From the NCBI GenBank assembly GCA_932521025.1, contig OW051471.1, forward strand, positions 9,734,001 through 9,798,000: a stretch of 64,000 nt of DNA. Direction: 5' to 3'. Positions 24,283 through 36,493 of the stretch are shown here, in pieces (the first letter of the stretch is position 1; every line of letters begins with the position of its first letter). A model generated the notes under the pieces. It searched no databases and was not told the origin of the DNA. It worked only from the letters and a program-made list of their open reading frames with translations. The position numbers and the translations under genes were made by a program. This DNA is from Oscheius onirici. Lineage: Eukaryota > Nematoda > Chromadorea > Rhabditida > Rhabditidae.

Positions 24283-27200
24283 CTAATTTTTCCTTTCGGA
24301 TAACGGAGTATTCGTGCCAGAAACTGATTCTTTAGAGGTTCTGCAAAATATATGTGTTGTAAATGCTAGCTTGCTATGCTGTTTTTTGGCGTTTGATCAA
24401 AAGCTTTTGTATAATTTTGAGCTCTATGCTGTCGAACTATCTTTAAAAAGAGGCTTAGCAGCCGCTTAAACAAACACAGTTTGTTCCGAATCGCCCCCAT
24501 AGCAAAGTGAAACAATTAATAAAAACGTACTCCATTCCAAGAGACTCTTTTATAGTAACTAGCATTGACGAACTAACATTGACAAAATCTTCGAATGCTT
24601 CTTTTCGAAATTTCCAGGACTCTGGTTCTTCAAGTCTGTAAGAACGTTTGTGAAAACTTATGAAACTTACGAAATTACTTCAAAACCTTTTAGGATTTCC
24701 AGCAAACGATCGGTCTTGATCTGTGGAGACGGGACTATATCGACGAGAACCTTTCCGACTACCAATAAAGCTAACATTGTTGGCTCGTTGAATGATTTGT
24801 TCTTCAGCTGGTTGTCCAAATAACAAACGAATGCCTAAAGCAGATATTATAATAATGAGCCCATTACCTCAACAACATCGGAATTTATAACTAGACTAAA
24901 ATCAAACGATTGAATAGATTGAAGAACCTTAACCGTTCTCCATGTTGTTAACATACTGTGTCCGGAGTTTCTGAGTATTCTACATAGACATTTTAGTAAA
25001 GGACTGAACTTTTTTTAGAGCAACTTCTAATTTTGTTACCTGAATTCGGGCGCAACGTCTTCCGAAATGTTAAAGTGAGGCATCCATATTTCAAAATAAA
25101 ACATAAACTCTTCGTTGTCCAAGTATTTCTCAAGAGCATAGAACAGAATTTCCAGTATACGACGCTTTAGTTCAGAAGGGACGGGAGTAGGTAAGATTGG
25201 TATGCGGAAACACATTCTATTAATGCAATCCAAACCAAGCAGCATCAAATTTCTTTTATCTGCATGTCTCTTTAACATGTTCAATGTATGTTTTAAAAGT
25301 TGGTTTCTATTAGTCTAAAAAAATTAAGCAACGTACGGCATGTTAACAAACCTTGAAGGAGTCGTCCTTGTTGTCGTAGTACGAACAACATTTACCGAGA
25401 GTTATACGGAGAAGTTCAAGACGTTCACCGTACACATGAAAAGAGGTAATGAGCTGAAATAGTTTTGTTTAGAAAGTTGTGATATGTCAAAACTGATTGA
25501 AAACAACTTATACCTGCTGCTCATTAGCGCTTCCGGCTATTTGCTCAACTGAAAGACTTTCAAAGTCAAAGTCGTCAGTGTTGGCGCAATTGAAGATACC
25601 GAGAAATTTTAGTTTTCTATGTTTGAAAACCGTGGCAGCAGTTATACCACCACCTTCCCTAAATAATAAAAAGTAATAGATGAATGCGAAATTTACATCT
25701 CTTCTTTACTCCACACACAATCAGTTTCAGTTGGAGGGGTTGTCAGATTTGTCCCAGTGATGTCCAGTTTTTCTAGTTTTACAAGACAATTCATCAAGTT
25801 GTACAGCGTAGTTGCCGGTTTCGGATATGTTCCTGACTCACTTTTTGATTGAGACAAATCAAGAAATCTACACATTTTTTACTAATGGTGATAAACCACA
25901 CTTACATGACTTGAGTGAAGGTCAAAATTTTGGCTATAACGTCGTGTATATTAGGCGAGTCGCGAAGAATTAATTCCGTTAGGTTGTCAAAATGGAGCCT
26001 GTTCAAAATATCAATCTGAAAAAGTAAGAGTCTCTAAAAGAGTAAAAACCTGTGAATATCCTGTCAAAATCAGTTTGTCATTTTGCTTGGGTTCATCATC
26101 GACTGTTTGGGATTTGAAAACAACAACTTCGCTAGCAGTAATTGCTTCGACAGCGCTGTAAGCATTTTGCATAGTTCCTCTCTCTGTTGGGTTTAGGTTT
26201 TTCATTCTGAAAGAAACCAGTAAATTCAGTGCAAAGTTGAATGGAACCTTGCGATGTAGTCTTTCAACACGTCCGTACGCTTTAATTGTGAGCAAGAATG
26301 TTGATTACTATCATCAGGTATCGGTAGCCTGGAATCAGGATTGCTAGACTGCTTCAACGTTTTTAGCTTGAAGGACTGCTTTCGCTAGCGAGAGTGGGGG
26401 ATCAGCGCGATACGACATAGGTAAATCGAAAAATAATCCAGACCTGTTAGTAATAAGAGAAAAAGATGAGCCAAGTTGATAAATATCCGACTCTTTTGTG
26501 AACTCTTACTTATTTCTTACTTCTGGAGCAACACTATCGTCTGTCTTTTCTTCGCTCTCATTGGAACGACCAACAGCGAGTATCTGTAACCTTTCGTAGT
26601 TGGCACTCAGCAACATTCTAAATTTGAAATTCTATTTTGCGAACTATAAAGAATACATTTTTTTTTTGACACAGACCCATGAACAATGTTATTATTGTGG
26701 AGAAAAAGAAGACCACATGCTGCTTGCTGACACCAAGAAAGAACAGCGTCTTTGCTCACGACGGTTTCAGGATTAGAGAGAACTAGAAATCGACACATAA
26801 AATTTATGTAATTTTACCTTTATCTAAAGAACCGCCTTCGCAGTAGTCCACGAGCATACCAATATGATCGTCACCTTCAATAATGAAACCGTAATGCCGA
26901 ACCACATGTGGATGACCTTGTACCTAGATTCTTATTAAGCGCGACATATTGCTAGACTTACTCTCATCAGCCGATCAAACTCATTTTCAGCGAAGCCAAA
27001 GTCTTCAGGGAAAAGTATTGCGACCACCGACTTTGGCTTCCTTGGTACTTTCACAAGTTTTGATCGTTTCCCAAGTTCTTTCCGAATTTTCAAGCTGTCC
27101 ATTTGGAAGTGACCAAGAATTGGCTTCTGTTGAGATATTCATCATCAAAGTACTTTGAAAACTTACTCCAATAATGTCGGCAGCATAGACTTCAGCCCAG

Positions 27201-30200
27201 TCTTTTTCAAACAAATTCTGAAGCTCTTGTAACGGGACAAAGGTGTCCGACAGTCGAATTGCATCATACAGTAACTAAAAAACGAATTCTCGACAAACAC
27301 ACTCTGACACAAAACTAGATACGTACACTACTGGCGGCTTACCTTTCTGAAATCGGGCTTCAAAAAAATTAGCCGTAATTTCGCATCCTTGTGTACTACA
27401 TGGCGAAAATAATTCAAAATCTCTACTTGACCTTGCTCGTTGCTTTCACGCTGAAAAATCATCTGTTTCCTTTCGTGCACAATTAAACCAACTTCAAGCA
27501 TTGAGCAGAAAACGGTAAAGAAGACATAAGAAAACTTCTCGACCGCTTTTTTGAACTCCGGTGGTAATTTTGGAGAAACTGCTCCGTAATGATCGCGCAA
27601 GTCAAAAAATGATTCAAAATACTCTTCAGCTGAGCGACGTTTTGTAAATTCTTTCTGAGAACAAATTTTTTGGATAAGACTACTAACTACTAACATTTAT
27701 TTCTTCTAGCTGTTGCGGGGAAAGAGATATTCTCTGAAGAAGAAGAATAAAACTTTTTCATATTTTTTTAGTTTACCGTCCAAAAGACAAAAAATGACGA
27801 CAGAAGCAGTAGACTATTTATTGACTTCAGAAAAAGGCTGTGAACTATCTGAAAGTATCCATAAGAAAGTTATTGACTTTTTACTACCTTTATAGTCTCC
27901 TTGGTCTTTGAATGTGGTAGTTGTTCGAAAACAAGAGCCACGGTTGGCCAAACTATTCCACAATGCATAATTCTCTAAAAACTGTTTTTCTCGTATCTCA
28001 TAGTGATTTTTTATTTTGGTCACAGAACTTACATGGTTCGTTTTGCTTGAATTGTTGAATTCTTTCAAAATATGAAAAAATAAAAGCATGTAGTTTTCGT
28101 GATATGTCATTGCTCTCAAAATGGAAGCCGTTGCATTAGGGTCTCCTTGCTCCAGCATTCGAATGAGATAGTCTCTAACGTCTTTGGGATCCTGGAGAAT
28201 GTTTGAGAGCTTGAAACTTGGACAAACCGTGGATAAAGGGCTCATGTCTGGTTGGCTCCGAAAAAAGGGTCTGAGAGAGACTGAAGCGTTCATTTTCTGC
28301 TGACGGTAAACGCTTTTCTGCGTTCTTGTCACAGATGTATACCAAGCGACTAAAGCGTCATTAATACTTTTCATTTTCAGCAAAGTGTCAAAGTCAAGAA
28401 TAATTTCTTTATCGTTTCCTATTTTTTGAAGTTGTTCGATAAAAAACTTTCAAGATGAGGAAAAATAAAACGAGGCTTACATTTTTGCGATCCATAATCC
28501 AGCAATACATGGTAGGTTCAGCAAATATTGCCACCATAAAGATGTTTATATTCTTAATCACTTCTTCCTTAGGTAACCAAAACTAAACGAAAAGTTGTAA
28601 TGTTTAGCAATGTGAAACGCACGCGAGAAGACAAAAAGTGCGGCACTTGGACATCGTAGTAACGACCGAAACTGGTCATCAAACGACTTTGCACACCAGA
28701 GATGTGCGGGTTATCCAGGGATTGCATCAACCGCTCCATTTCAACGGCTGCTTTGTAACGGCCTCGACACTCTGTCTAAAAAATTGCGTTTAAAAATGTA
28801 TGTCAAAAACGTGCAAAAAAAAAATTGATACCGTACAGGGGTCTGTGAAGCCCTGTACACATTGTTTTTATTGATAGAGTATTTTACTAGACTCCCCCAG
28901 ATGGAGAGATTTTCTAAAGAAGTGCTGTGGGGGCCTTGGTGGGACGCTCCTAATGAAGAATGGAAACGAGTATTGGACCAACATAGATAACTCTACGATT
29001 TGGGAATAAAATAAATAAATTTTACTAGACGAGGGAGTGTCCCAAAGCCGATTTTGGGGCTAACACAACGCATCTGGTTTGACGAACCTTGAGGTTATGA
29101 AGTGTAGAGCTCAATGGTTCACCAACGTCGTTAAAAATTTCGGACAGAATAACAAAAGGTTCTGCACAAAATTTGGTGTTTTTGTAATCACTCACGTGAG
29201 TCAAATGGTAGTGCGGCTCTTTCGCGCATCATTTCTTCAATTTTTCTTAAAGTAGTCTAAATTTTGATTTTAAGTGGCTTAATCTTTAAAACCTGTAATT
29301 GCTCAATAAACTTGCCGGAAAAAGTTTCTTTAACCCAGCTCGTTGTGTATTTGTGAGTCTCGCCTCGAGCTATGTATAATGGTCGGGGTGATTGTTTTTC
29401 CAACTTTTCGATACGAGCTGGAGAGGATCGATATCGTTTAGCACAAAACTCTTGAAGTACATCAGTTAAATAGTCACAGGTACAAAATCCGATCTAATAG
29501 TCCTGTTAAAAGTAAACATTAAAGCTGTACATTCATTTCAATTGACGAGCAGACGGCCTCTAGCGTTTTGTCAACAAACAATTCCTCACTGCGGGCTATA
29601 AAGTTGAAAAGCATTTTCACAAGAAAATTATCCTTGAAAAAGTAACGTTAATACTTGTTAGACTTGTTAAACTTACCAAATAAAATGTGGATGTTTGATC
29701 AATGATTTGATTGATTGAAAGTTCAATACACTTATCCCATTGCTCACTTGTAGCCTAAACAATGTGACAAAAAAATTTTGGGATGCTACCTTCTGTAGAC
29801 AATCATTTGGAATACAGTGAACAGTCTCAAAGATATCCAAAACATATATCTTGGAAAACTGCACATCATGTACCGCTTGCAAGGATGACGTTTTTAGTTT
29901 AAGTCTTAACTTTGGATCAAGAGCAAGTAGTTGAGACAGTTGTGTGCCTGGACTGGTTAATGAAAGCACAAAATCATTTTGCTTAGAATTCCTTTCTTCG
30001 TTCTATAACTTTTAACAATCTGGTACAATGGCAAAGATGGAGCACCAGACTGTCCGCTGTTGTCTCTAAAAAAGTTCAAATATGATTGTTCAAAAAGAAG
30101 AGCGTACGTCCGTAACTGGACAACTTCACTGTTTTCTTTGTTTTCTCTAAGCAATTAAACGTTTGCTGAGTATACAAGTTTGATGTGCTAAACGATATAC

Positions 30201-30622
30201 TTGGGCAACTGGCTCGACTCGACTCGAGCCGAGCCGATTTTCAAAGGTTATTTGGCTCAACAAACGGGAAATAACAAAAGAGTTTCTTCTTTTCTTCGTA
30301 TTTGAGCCGCGCAATTTGAAAAAAAAACTCGACTCGACTAGCGAGCCAGCTCGAGCCGACTCGACTTTTTGACTTGACGCCCAAGTATACTGAAGAGACT
30401 CGGATCACAATTCTGCGTGATAACGGATGATACCTTCACATTGCGCATTTGCAGGAACTTTTATCGGTATGTGAGTACACTCACTCTGCTAAATCGTTGC
30501 CCGACATAGGCTGCATAGTCGCTATTTCCTCAAAGCAGAGAAGAACAAAAAGGAACTTACAATTGTTCTAATATACTTGCAGGAATCTCCGATAAATCCA
30601 CTTGGCTCCCATACAGGTCCAT
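24283..30622 (-). CDS. Block A pseudokinase-ZYG-11 fusion gene
   Basis: Large multi-exon gene starting at ATG 30622 (MDLYGSQVDLSEIPAS), 137 bp after the block A kinase. An unrecognised, probably helical N-terminal region is homologous to that of the kinase genes; it includes SGAPSLPLY, FTKRRSAEEYFESFFDLRDHY and DWAEVYAADIIG. A kinase-fold domain (about 27125-26150) has lost its motifs: the glycine loop is ELGKRSKLVKV, the VAIK lysine is replaced (SVVAILF), HRD is HGS (NIVHGSVSKKK), and DFG is AVGRS. The chain runs on through in-phase introns into ZYG-11-like leucine-rich repeats (LTELILRDSPNIHDVIAK, LEKLDITGTNL, LKFLGIFNC) and armadillo-like sequence (SVEQIAGSANEQQLITSFHV), ending at 24283. 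ZYG-11 proteins are CUL-2 ubiquitin-ligase substrate receptors; that activity is inferred. A TAA near 26507 is avoided only by a 30-nt intron. The C-terminus is shorter than in block B. Confidence 0.65.
28893..29018 (+). mobile_element. 126-bp retroposed insertion with 12-bp target duplication
   Basis: The insertion is bounded by a perfect direct repeat ATTTTACTAGAC (28881-28892 and 29019-29030). It holds a short plus-strand frame from ATG at 28901 (MERFSKEVLWGPWWDAPN, ending DQHR), then an A-rich AATAAAATAAATAA end. These are signs of LINE-type retroposition of the 3' end of an mRNA. It lies in an intron of the block A pseudokinase gene. The source gene is not in the window. Confidence 0.65.
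30196..30389. mobile_element. MITE-like inverted-repeat element, about 190 bp
   Basis: Terminal inverted repeats TATACTTGGGC / GCCCAAGTATA enclose sub-terminal blocks rich in CTCGACTCGAGCCGAG, with the complement near the other end. No coding capacity. It lies in the first intron of the block A pseudokinase gene. Confidence 0.6.
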
Positions 30623-30758
30623 CTTGGTAAAACAAATTATAACCTGCAACTAATAGTAATAACAACAAAGTATCTAACAAAATTGTAAAAAATGAAGAAA
30701 ATAATACAGTGAACTGATTTACACGCAATGGTAAAATGTTCAACACATTTCAGACTTT

Positions 30759-33700
30759 TTAATAGACTGGATCAAACTCTTCGTATAAAACCTCCAAATA
30801 ATCGTGTGTCTCTTCCATCGTTCCTCGATCGTTTGATCGCTCGCTTAACATCCTGTACACGGTTGTATTTTGGGTAGAAACTTGCCTTATGGCCAACTCC
30901 TTTAATTTGTCGGATACTTGAACAATCGGTTTCATATAGTCCGACGAACTTTCCGAAGTTAGTTGTTCTGGGCACCACGTGTTTTTCAACAACTGGTCAG
31001 TTGGTTTCCTAAATAGCACTTTTGAATAGCGTGTGAACACCATCTAAAATTTTAAAGATTACATTTTGTAAACCATTTGCCATATTGTTCTTCCCATGCT
31101 GAAAACGTCCACAAGACAAGTATAAGGATCTCCTTCAACAACTTCCGGAGCTTGATAGCCTGACGTTCCAAATTCAGTTGTTTCATTTCTGATGTTAGAT
31201 GCAAATTCAGATGCTGCAAACGGTTCAAAATTAATCAGGCAGCATTACCTATCACGCCATTTCGAACCTTTTGGCTCCACGGGCTTTCCGCTTGTCTGAT
31301 CGAACCTAGATCAGAAATTTTTAGATGATCTCGTTCAGAGTTTAGCAGCATACTGAAATGGTATTGGGAATATCAATCACATCTACTTTTCTGGCTTAAC
31401 GTCCCGGTGAATGACATTATTTGCGTGCAGGTATGAGAGACCACTGGTTGCCTGTAAACACCACCACAGAACCAATTTTTCATTGACGTCAGCTCTACTG
31501 TTAATTTCTGAAAAACATGTAGTTTATGTTTCACGATATGTCCAAATTCTTATCACTAATATTTGCAGGAAAAAAGGCGCGAAATCTGTGGACAAAGAAA
31601 CACAACAAACCGTGTTCCAGATTTCCACCTTCGCAGTGTTCAATTAAAATGCCGACATGGTCGCCCAAATTGACAATGAATCCATAGATACGAACAACAT
31701 GTGGATGCATTTGCATCTTAACACGAAAATCTATAAGTTCTTAACACTTGATTACTCTCATCAAAGTGTCAAGTTCGATCCAGATCTCGCTCGAAACTTG
31801 TGTACGGAAATATTTGGCAACTACGACGGCTGTAACATTGGGTGCCTTGACAAGTTCAACGTCTGCTTGTCCTCCAAGACCAATTTGACATATTCGCACG
31901 AGTAGGTCCTGGTGAAAACTGCCTAGAATCGGTTTCTGAAACAACAATATTCAAAAGCGGCATGTTTCTACTTTGATTATGTCGGCAGCATATATTTCTG
32001 GCCAGCTCTTTTCAAAAATTGATTTCACCTAAAACAAAAGTGAACCCTTTCACGTAGTCTCACTTCAACTGTTGGTATTTGAGAGCAAGCTACCAAAACC
32101 GAGTCGTACAGCATCTAAAAGGCTAAGCGATCGTCAATCGCTTAAAATAAAGCTCTCACTTTTCTCACAACTGGTTGACCAAAGAAAAACTTTCTTAGCC
32201 GGGGTATTTTATGTAGAACATTGCGGAAGATTCCTATTCGTTGCACAAGTTGTTCCACTTCTAAGCTGCATGTACTAACCTGAGAAGAAAATTTGAGAGA
32301 AAAGCTTTTTTCAACTTGCAATGAATTGAGCTGTAAAAATAGCGAAAAAGGGGTATGGAAACTTGTATGCATAATCGCGAAACTGTTTTGTTACTCCTGG
32401 AGCCATCTTTGGATAAGTTGTGTGGTCGGAAAAGTAGTTCATAAAAAACTTTTCTGATTTACGACGCTCCTCGAGCGTATTCTGAAATCAACTCGTCCGC
32501 TCTATCACAGTTCTCAAGCCTACCTCTATAATATCCATCTGGTCCGGTGTGAAAAAAGATTTGAATATCTGATGAAGTAATTAAAATAGTGCCAAATTTT
32601 ATCAACACCTACGGAAAAGTAGGCATTTAGAGGAGAGAAGAGTATTATGCTGTTGATGGAATGCGAGAAGCTGTTGTGTAATTTCTAAACATGTGCTTGA
32701 AACTTTCAGATAGGTACCGTCATTCACAAAAATAAACTCTTTAGAGCACCACTATTTTATACTATTTTTATATTTCCGCTGAACATTTGCTACTTACTGT
32801 CAGCATAATTCTAGCCGATATCGTTGCTACATCAACGAAAAGGGTTCACAAGGTTTGGCATGGCAGTTTATAAAGTCAAACAAAGTACCTGGATATTTTT
32901 TGGCTTTCTCCCTTGAGAGCTTTGCTGAATTACAGAGGCAACCATCATTAAGCAAATTCCACTGTGGAAGATCTTCTGAAAAGTTGTGTCATAATACAAC
33001 TCTGCAAAAAATTTACAGCGTTTCTGCTCCATTCCTCCAAAGAGTCGAAAAATGCATCCACGAACATTTCATGATGAAGAATCGTCTTCAAAACTAAGTC
33101 AAAAGTTTCTGGCGAACTATTTCTTTCAAGGGCAGCGGTGAGGTATTGTTTAGCTTCCAGAACAGTCTTAATTACGACATCCTTCAGATGATTCTAATTT
33201 CCGAAACCGTTAATAGAACATGGTCTGGAGGAGTTTGAATAAAATTATGTAACAACATAACAGCCATCCGCTTCTGCTTTTTGAAGAATGTTAACTGTGG
33301 CCACTCATTGACAGCCGAAATCGAATATGCATAATCCAATTCCGTGTATGGAGAAGAATCTGGACATACCATTCTTTCCCAATTGATGACTATCTCCTTT
33401 TCTTTGCAAATGTGATTCAATTCAACAAGAAACTCCTAAATTTTAATATTGAGTATGTACTTTCGCTTACTTTTTTCACCCTCTCCAACTCTACAAAAAC
33501 GGCCGGCTCCGAAAGAACGATGAGCGCAAAATGTTCCACAAATTTCGTAGTTTTCAATGGGCTTTTGGATTTCTAAATGTACGTGGAAGCTATTATCTTC
33601 CAACCAGGGGATACGGTTCATGAGGTTTGCCTCTGATACCCCCTTCGGTGAGAACTCACCAAATTTTGTAAAAAACTTTTCAGCACTATTCCTGGATAAA

Positions 33701-35336
33701 GAGCAGCATACAGCATCAAATAGTATTTCTCCTCAGCAGGCTTTCTGACTATATTCGTGAACTCTTGTTCGGCATTGATACGGTCAAAATTTTCACTCTG
33801 AAAATACGTGTTTGTTTGAAACTAATGTACCGTACCTGAAGGTCCATAAGTGTCCTGCTTAAAGGCTCGATTTCTTGACAAAGCTTTCTTATTGTCTTAA
33901 TTTGAGAATTAACAAATAAAGGCTAAGACGAACATACTGTAAAACACTGTTTAGACAGCTTCACACAGCGATTTTCGTTTTGAACACGACGAAGTTCGTT
34001 GTATAAAGTCTAATACAATGCTTAAACAAAAACATTTACCTCCAATGTATTGAAACATTGCGGGGAAAGCGACTCCTGGGCAGTACGAGCTATCAGGTAG
34101 TCAATTTCTTCGGAATTCATAACAGTTTTGCCATCCAGCCTATCTAGATACTGGCCGATCCTCATCGGCGAACCATCGACTCTTCTAGAAACAAGACTTT
34201 CCAGCGCCACCAATAGCTCAGAGAGACGTTCTTGTTTAAATGAAGTAAATTGGTCAAAACTGTCGCAAACAGCAAAGGTCAGCTGAAACTTATATATTTT
34301 GGACTGCTTTGCCCCTTATCGCATCCAAACGTTTAAGACTCGTTGGAAACAGCGGTTTACAGAGATAGGGATTTTTCAAGATTGTATACATAGAAACAGA
34401 TAAACACTGAAACATACAAGATCTTCGAATGCGTTCCAAATCGTGGCCAGAGTTATATCTACGTAGTCTGAACTTGCCAACGCAATAAACTTTAGCCGGT
34501 TTTCGAGTGTTGTGAAAGACAGATCCTACAAAATCATTAAATCAAATAGTCGCGTAGCTTCACTTACGCCTGAAACAAACTCTTTCAGCGTGGACCTCAA
34601 AATGATGAGCCAAGACTTAACAGATACCTGAAAATGCACTATATTGTTGGCTTGCATTATTTTTTCTTTGTAGAACATGATTTTAGCGCGTCTGATTTTG
34701 TTGTGGCAACTAAAGGCTGACGGGCGGAAAAGCCGTTCAAGAAGCAAAAAATCACAAAGAAACCTCTTTTTCAACGTCATCACACGAAATTTCCACGATG
34801 TTCCCATCAGATGTGCAGATTATAGCACTGTCTGCTGAATCCCCTTCAGCTTGTAGCTTCACAATAGTTGTAAGAAGTTTAACTTGATTAGTTTTCATCT
34901 TTTCACATAAAGAAGGTAGTTGATAAAATGTCATTGTAGGGCTAGTGAGCCAGTAGACCAGCTGTCCTTCATTGAGCAGCAAAGGAATGTCATCTACCGT
35001 CAGTTCTTTTTGAATCTTCATTCTACACACCGTAACAATGGGAGGCGCGATGCTGTAGTAAATGAAATGGGCTACTTCAAGACAACTTACTGGAGAAATG
35101 AGTCGATTGGGTCAAAGCCTGCATCTTTTAAACCTCTGCCGATTGCTTCACTTCTGTAGCATTTGTCCAGCATGGTAGTCAAGAAAACTTACGATAACAT
35201 TGTTGGTAAGAAGTTGTTCTGTCCGTCCGGATTGAGCAATCTAACCCCTAACAGAATAACAGTTCAGGGTTAATAGTAACCTACAGCTGCTGATATTTGG
35301 GTCGAGAAATCCCTCTAGGAATGAATTTCCCTCCAT
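30759..35336 (-). CDS. Block A large protein kinase
   Basis: Multi-exon gene starting at ATG 35336 (MEGNSFLEGFLDPN), 237 bp after the end of collagen copy 1. The N-terminal region matches copies B and C (e.g. EGQLVYWLTSPTMTFYQLP, HSGICLMMVASVI, EERRKSEKFFMNYF, LRKFFFGQPVVRKMLYD) but no domain I know. The C-terminal kinase domain (about 31950-30760) has a glycine loop with the third Gly lost (IGLGGQADVELV), the lysine in VVVAKYF, αC Glu (IWIELDTLMR), hinge ILIEHCEGGN, a complete catalytic loop (VIHRDVKPEN), DLG for DFG (LKISDLGS), GYQAPEV and DVFSMGRTIWQM, and the end DRGTMEETHDYLEVLY. The chain should be soluble, roughly 1,100 residues. It resembles tyrosine-kinase-like serine/threonine kinases. 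The closely spaced downstream gene suggests co-transcription. One intron in the N-terminal region uses GC-AG. Confidence 0.75.
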
Positions 35337-35572
35337 TTTGTTCGCAAAAGTTAATGTCAATTTTTACAGTACAGCGAAGGACACATTGAAGAGAAAAAGG
35401 TGTTGAAGACCACAGGCGGATACTTATTGAACAACTGATAAGAAGAATGTTGTTTACCCGGAGGCCAGCCAGGTCCTTCCAGAAAAATGGTAGAGGTGAA
35501 AATAAGTTGCAAAATGTACAAATGAAAATATTTATTGTCGGAAATAAACAGATGGAGGTAAATAACCATGAG

Positions 35573-36493
35573 TTAAGCCCGATATCCACTGCCGGATTGC
35601 TTGTCCCCTTCGACGGGAATAGCAGCAGTACGTGGAGGACAAGGGCAGTAGGCAGCATCAGGCCCGGGCCTGAAAATTGTCTGATCAAAAAAGTTTTAAA
35701 CAAAAACTCACGCTCCAGCGTTTCCAGGTCCTCCAGGTTGGCCTGGTTGTCCGTCAGCTCCATTGTTTCCAGCGGGTCCCTCGGGTCCAGGTCCACCAGG
35801 CTGTCCATCAGAACCGGGAGCTCCAGCAGCTCCATTGTTTCCAGCAGCTCCAGCAGGTCCTACGGGACCAGCAGGTCCGGGAGCTCCTTTGCCCTTCTTT
35901 CCATCCTGTCCCTTGGGTCCGGACTCTCCAGCAGGTCCGTTCTCCCCGTCAGATCCAGCGTCTCCGGCAGGTCCTTCAGGTCCAACCTCTCCATCTTTGC
36001 CAGGAGCTCCAGGCTGTCCAGGTTGTCCATCGGGACCGGCGGGTCCGGCGGGTCCATCGGGTCCAGCAGGTCCCGGCTCACCAGCAGGACACTTGATGCA
36101 ATCCTTTTGAACGGCAGCCTTGGCAGCCGAAGCTCCTACTTCTCCAGCATTTCCAGGCTTTCCAGGCTGGCCATCTTCTCCCTTATCTCCGGGAGCTCCA
36201 GGAGGACCGGGTGGACCAGCAGGACAGTTGCTAGGCTGAGGACCGCAGTTACACTTGTCGTCGCTTCTCTTGTTTCTTCCGACCAACTGAGAGAAGCTGG
36301 CAGATCGATCAGAGTTCTTCGTGACCATCAGAGTCCAAGAGTCATCGGCATGAATCTTGAATTGACGGAGCTCGAAAAGAGCGTCGTCGTAGAAAGTGTT
36401 GATGTCATTGAAAAGGTAGAGACCGCCAAAAAGGATCGGGACTAGAGCTAGACCGCTGAGGGCCACAGCCACAGTTGCCAAAGTACTGCTCAT
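35573..36493 (-). CDS. Cuticle collagen, copy 1
   Basis: Nematode cuticle collagen, secreted by the hypodermis and built into the exoskeleton. ATG at 36493 directly follows an AG acceptor. The N-terminal Col_cuticle_N region includes a membrane or signal anchor (VALSGLALVPILFGGLYLF), then a furin-like cleavage site (GRNKR). Cysteine clusters CNCGPQPSNC and DCIKC flank Gly-X-Y blocks (GPPGPPGAPGDKGEDGQPGK and the longer C-terminal block). One small intron precedes the end DAAYCPCPPRTAAIPVEG, and the stop is TAA at 35573-35575. About 290 residues, the usual size. Codon use is strongly biased, as in highly expressed collagens. The gene lies within the 2,019-bp inverted repeat and its coding part looks identical to copy 2. 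Confidence 0.95.

Noticed and set aside
35447..36445. 332-codon open frame rich in Ser-Arg opposite collagen copy 1 (and its equals opposite copies 2 and 3)
   Set aside because: It is the antisense shadow of Gly-Pro-rich collagen codons. It lacks splice logic and recurs wherever the collagen is copied.
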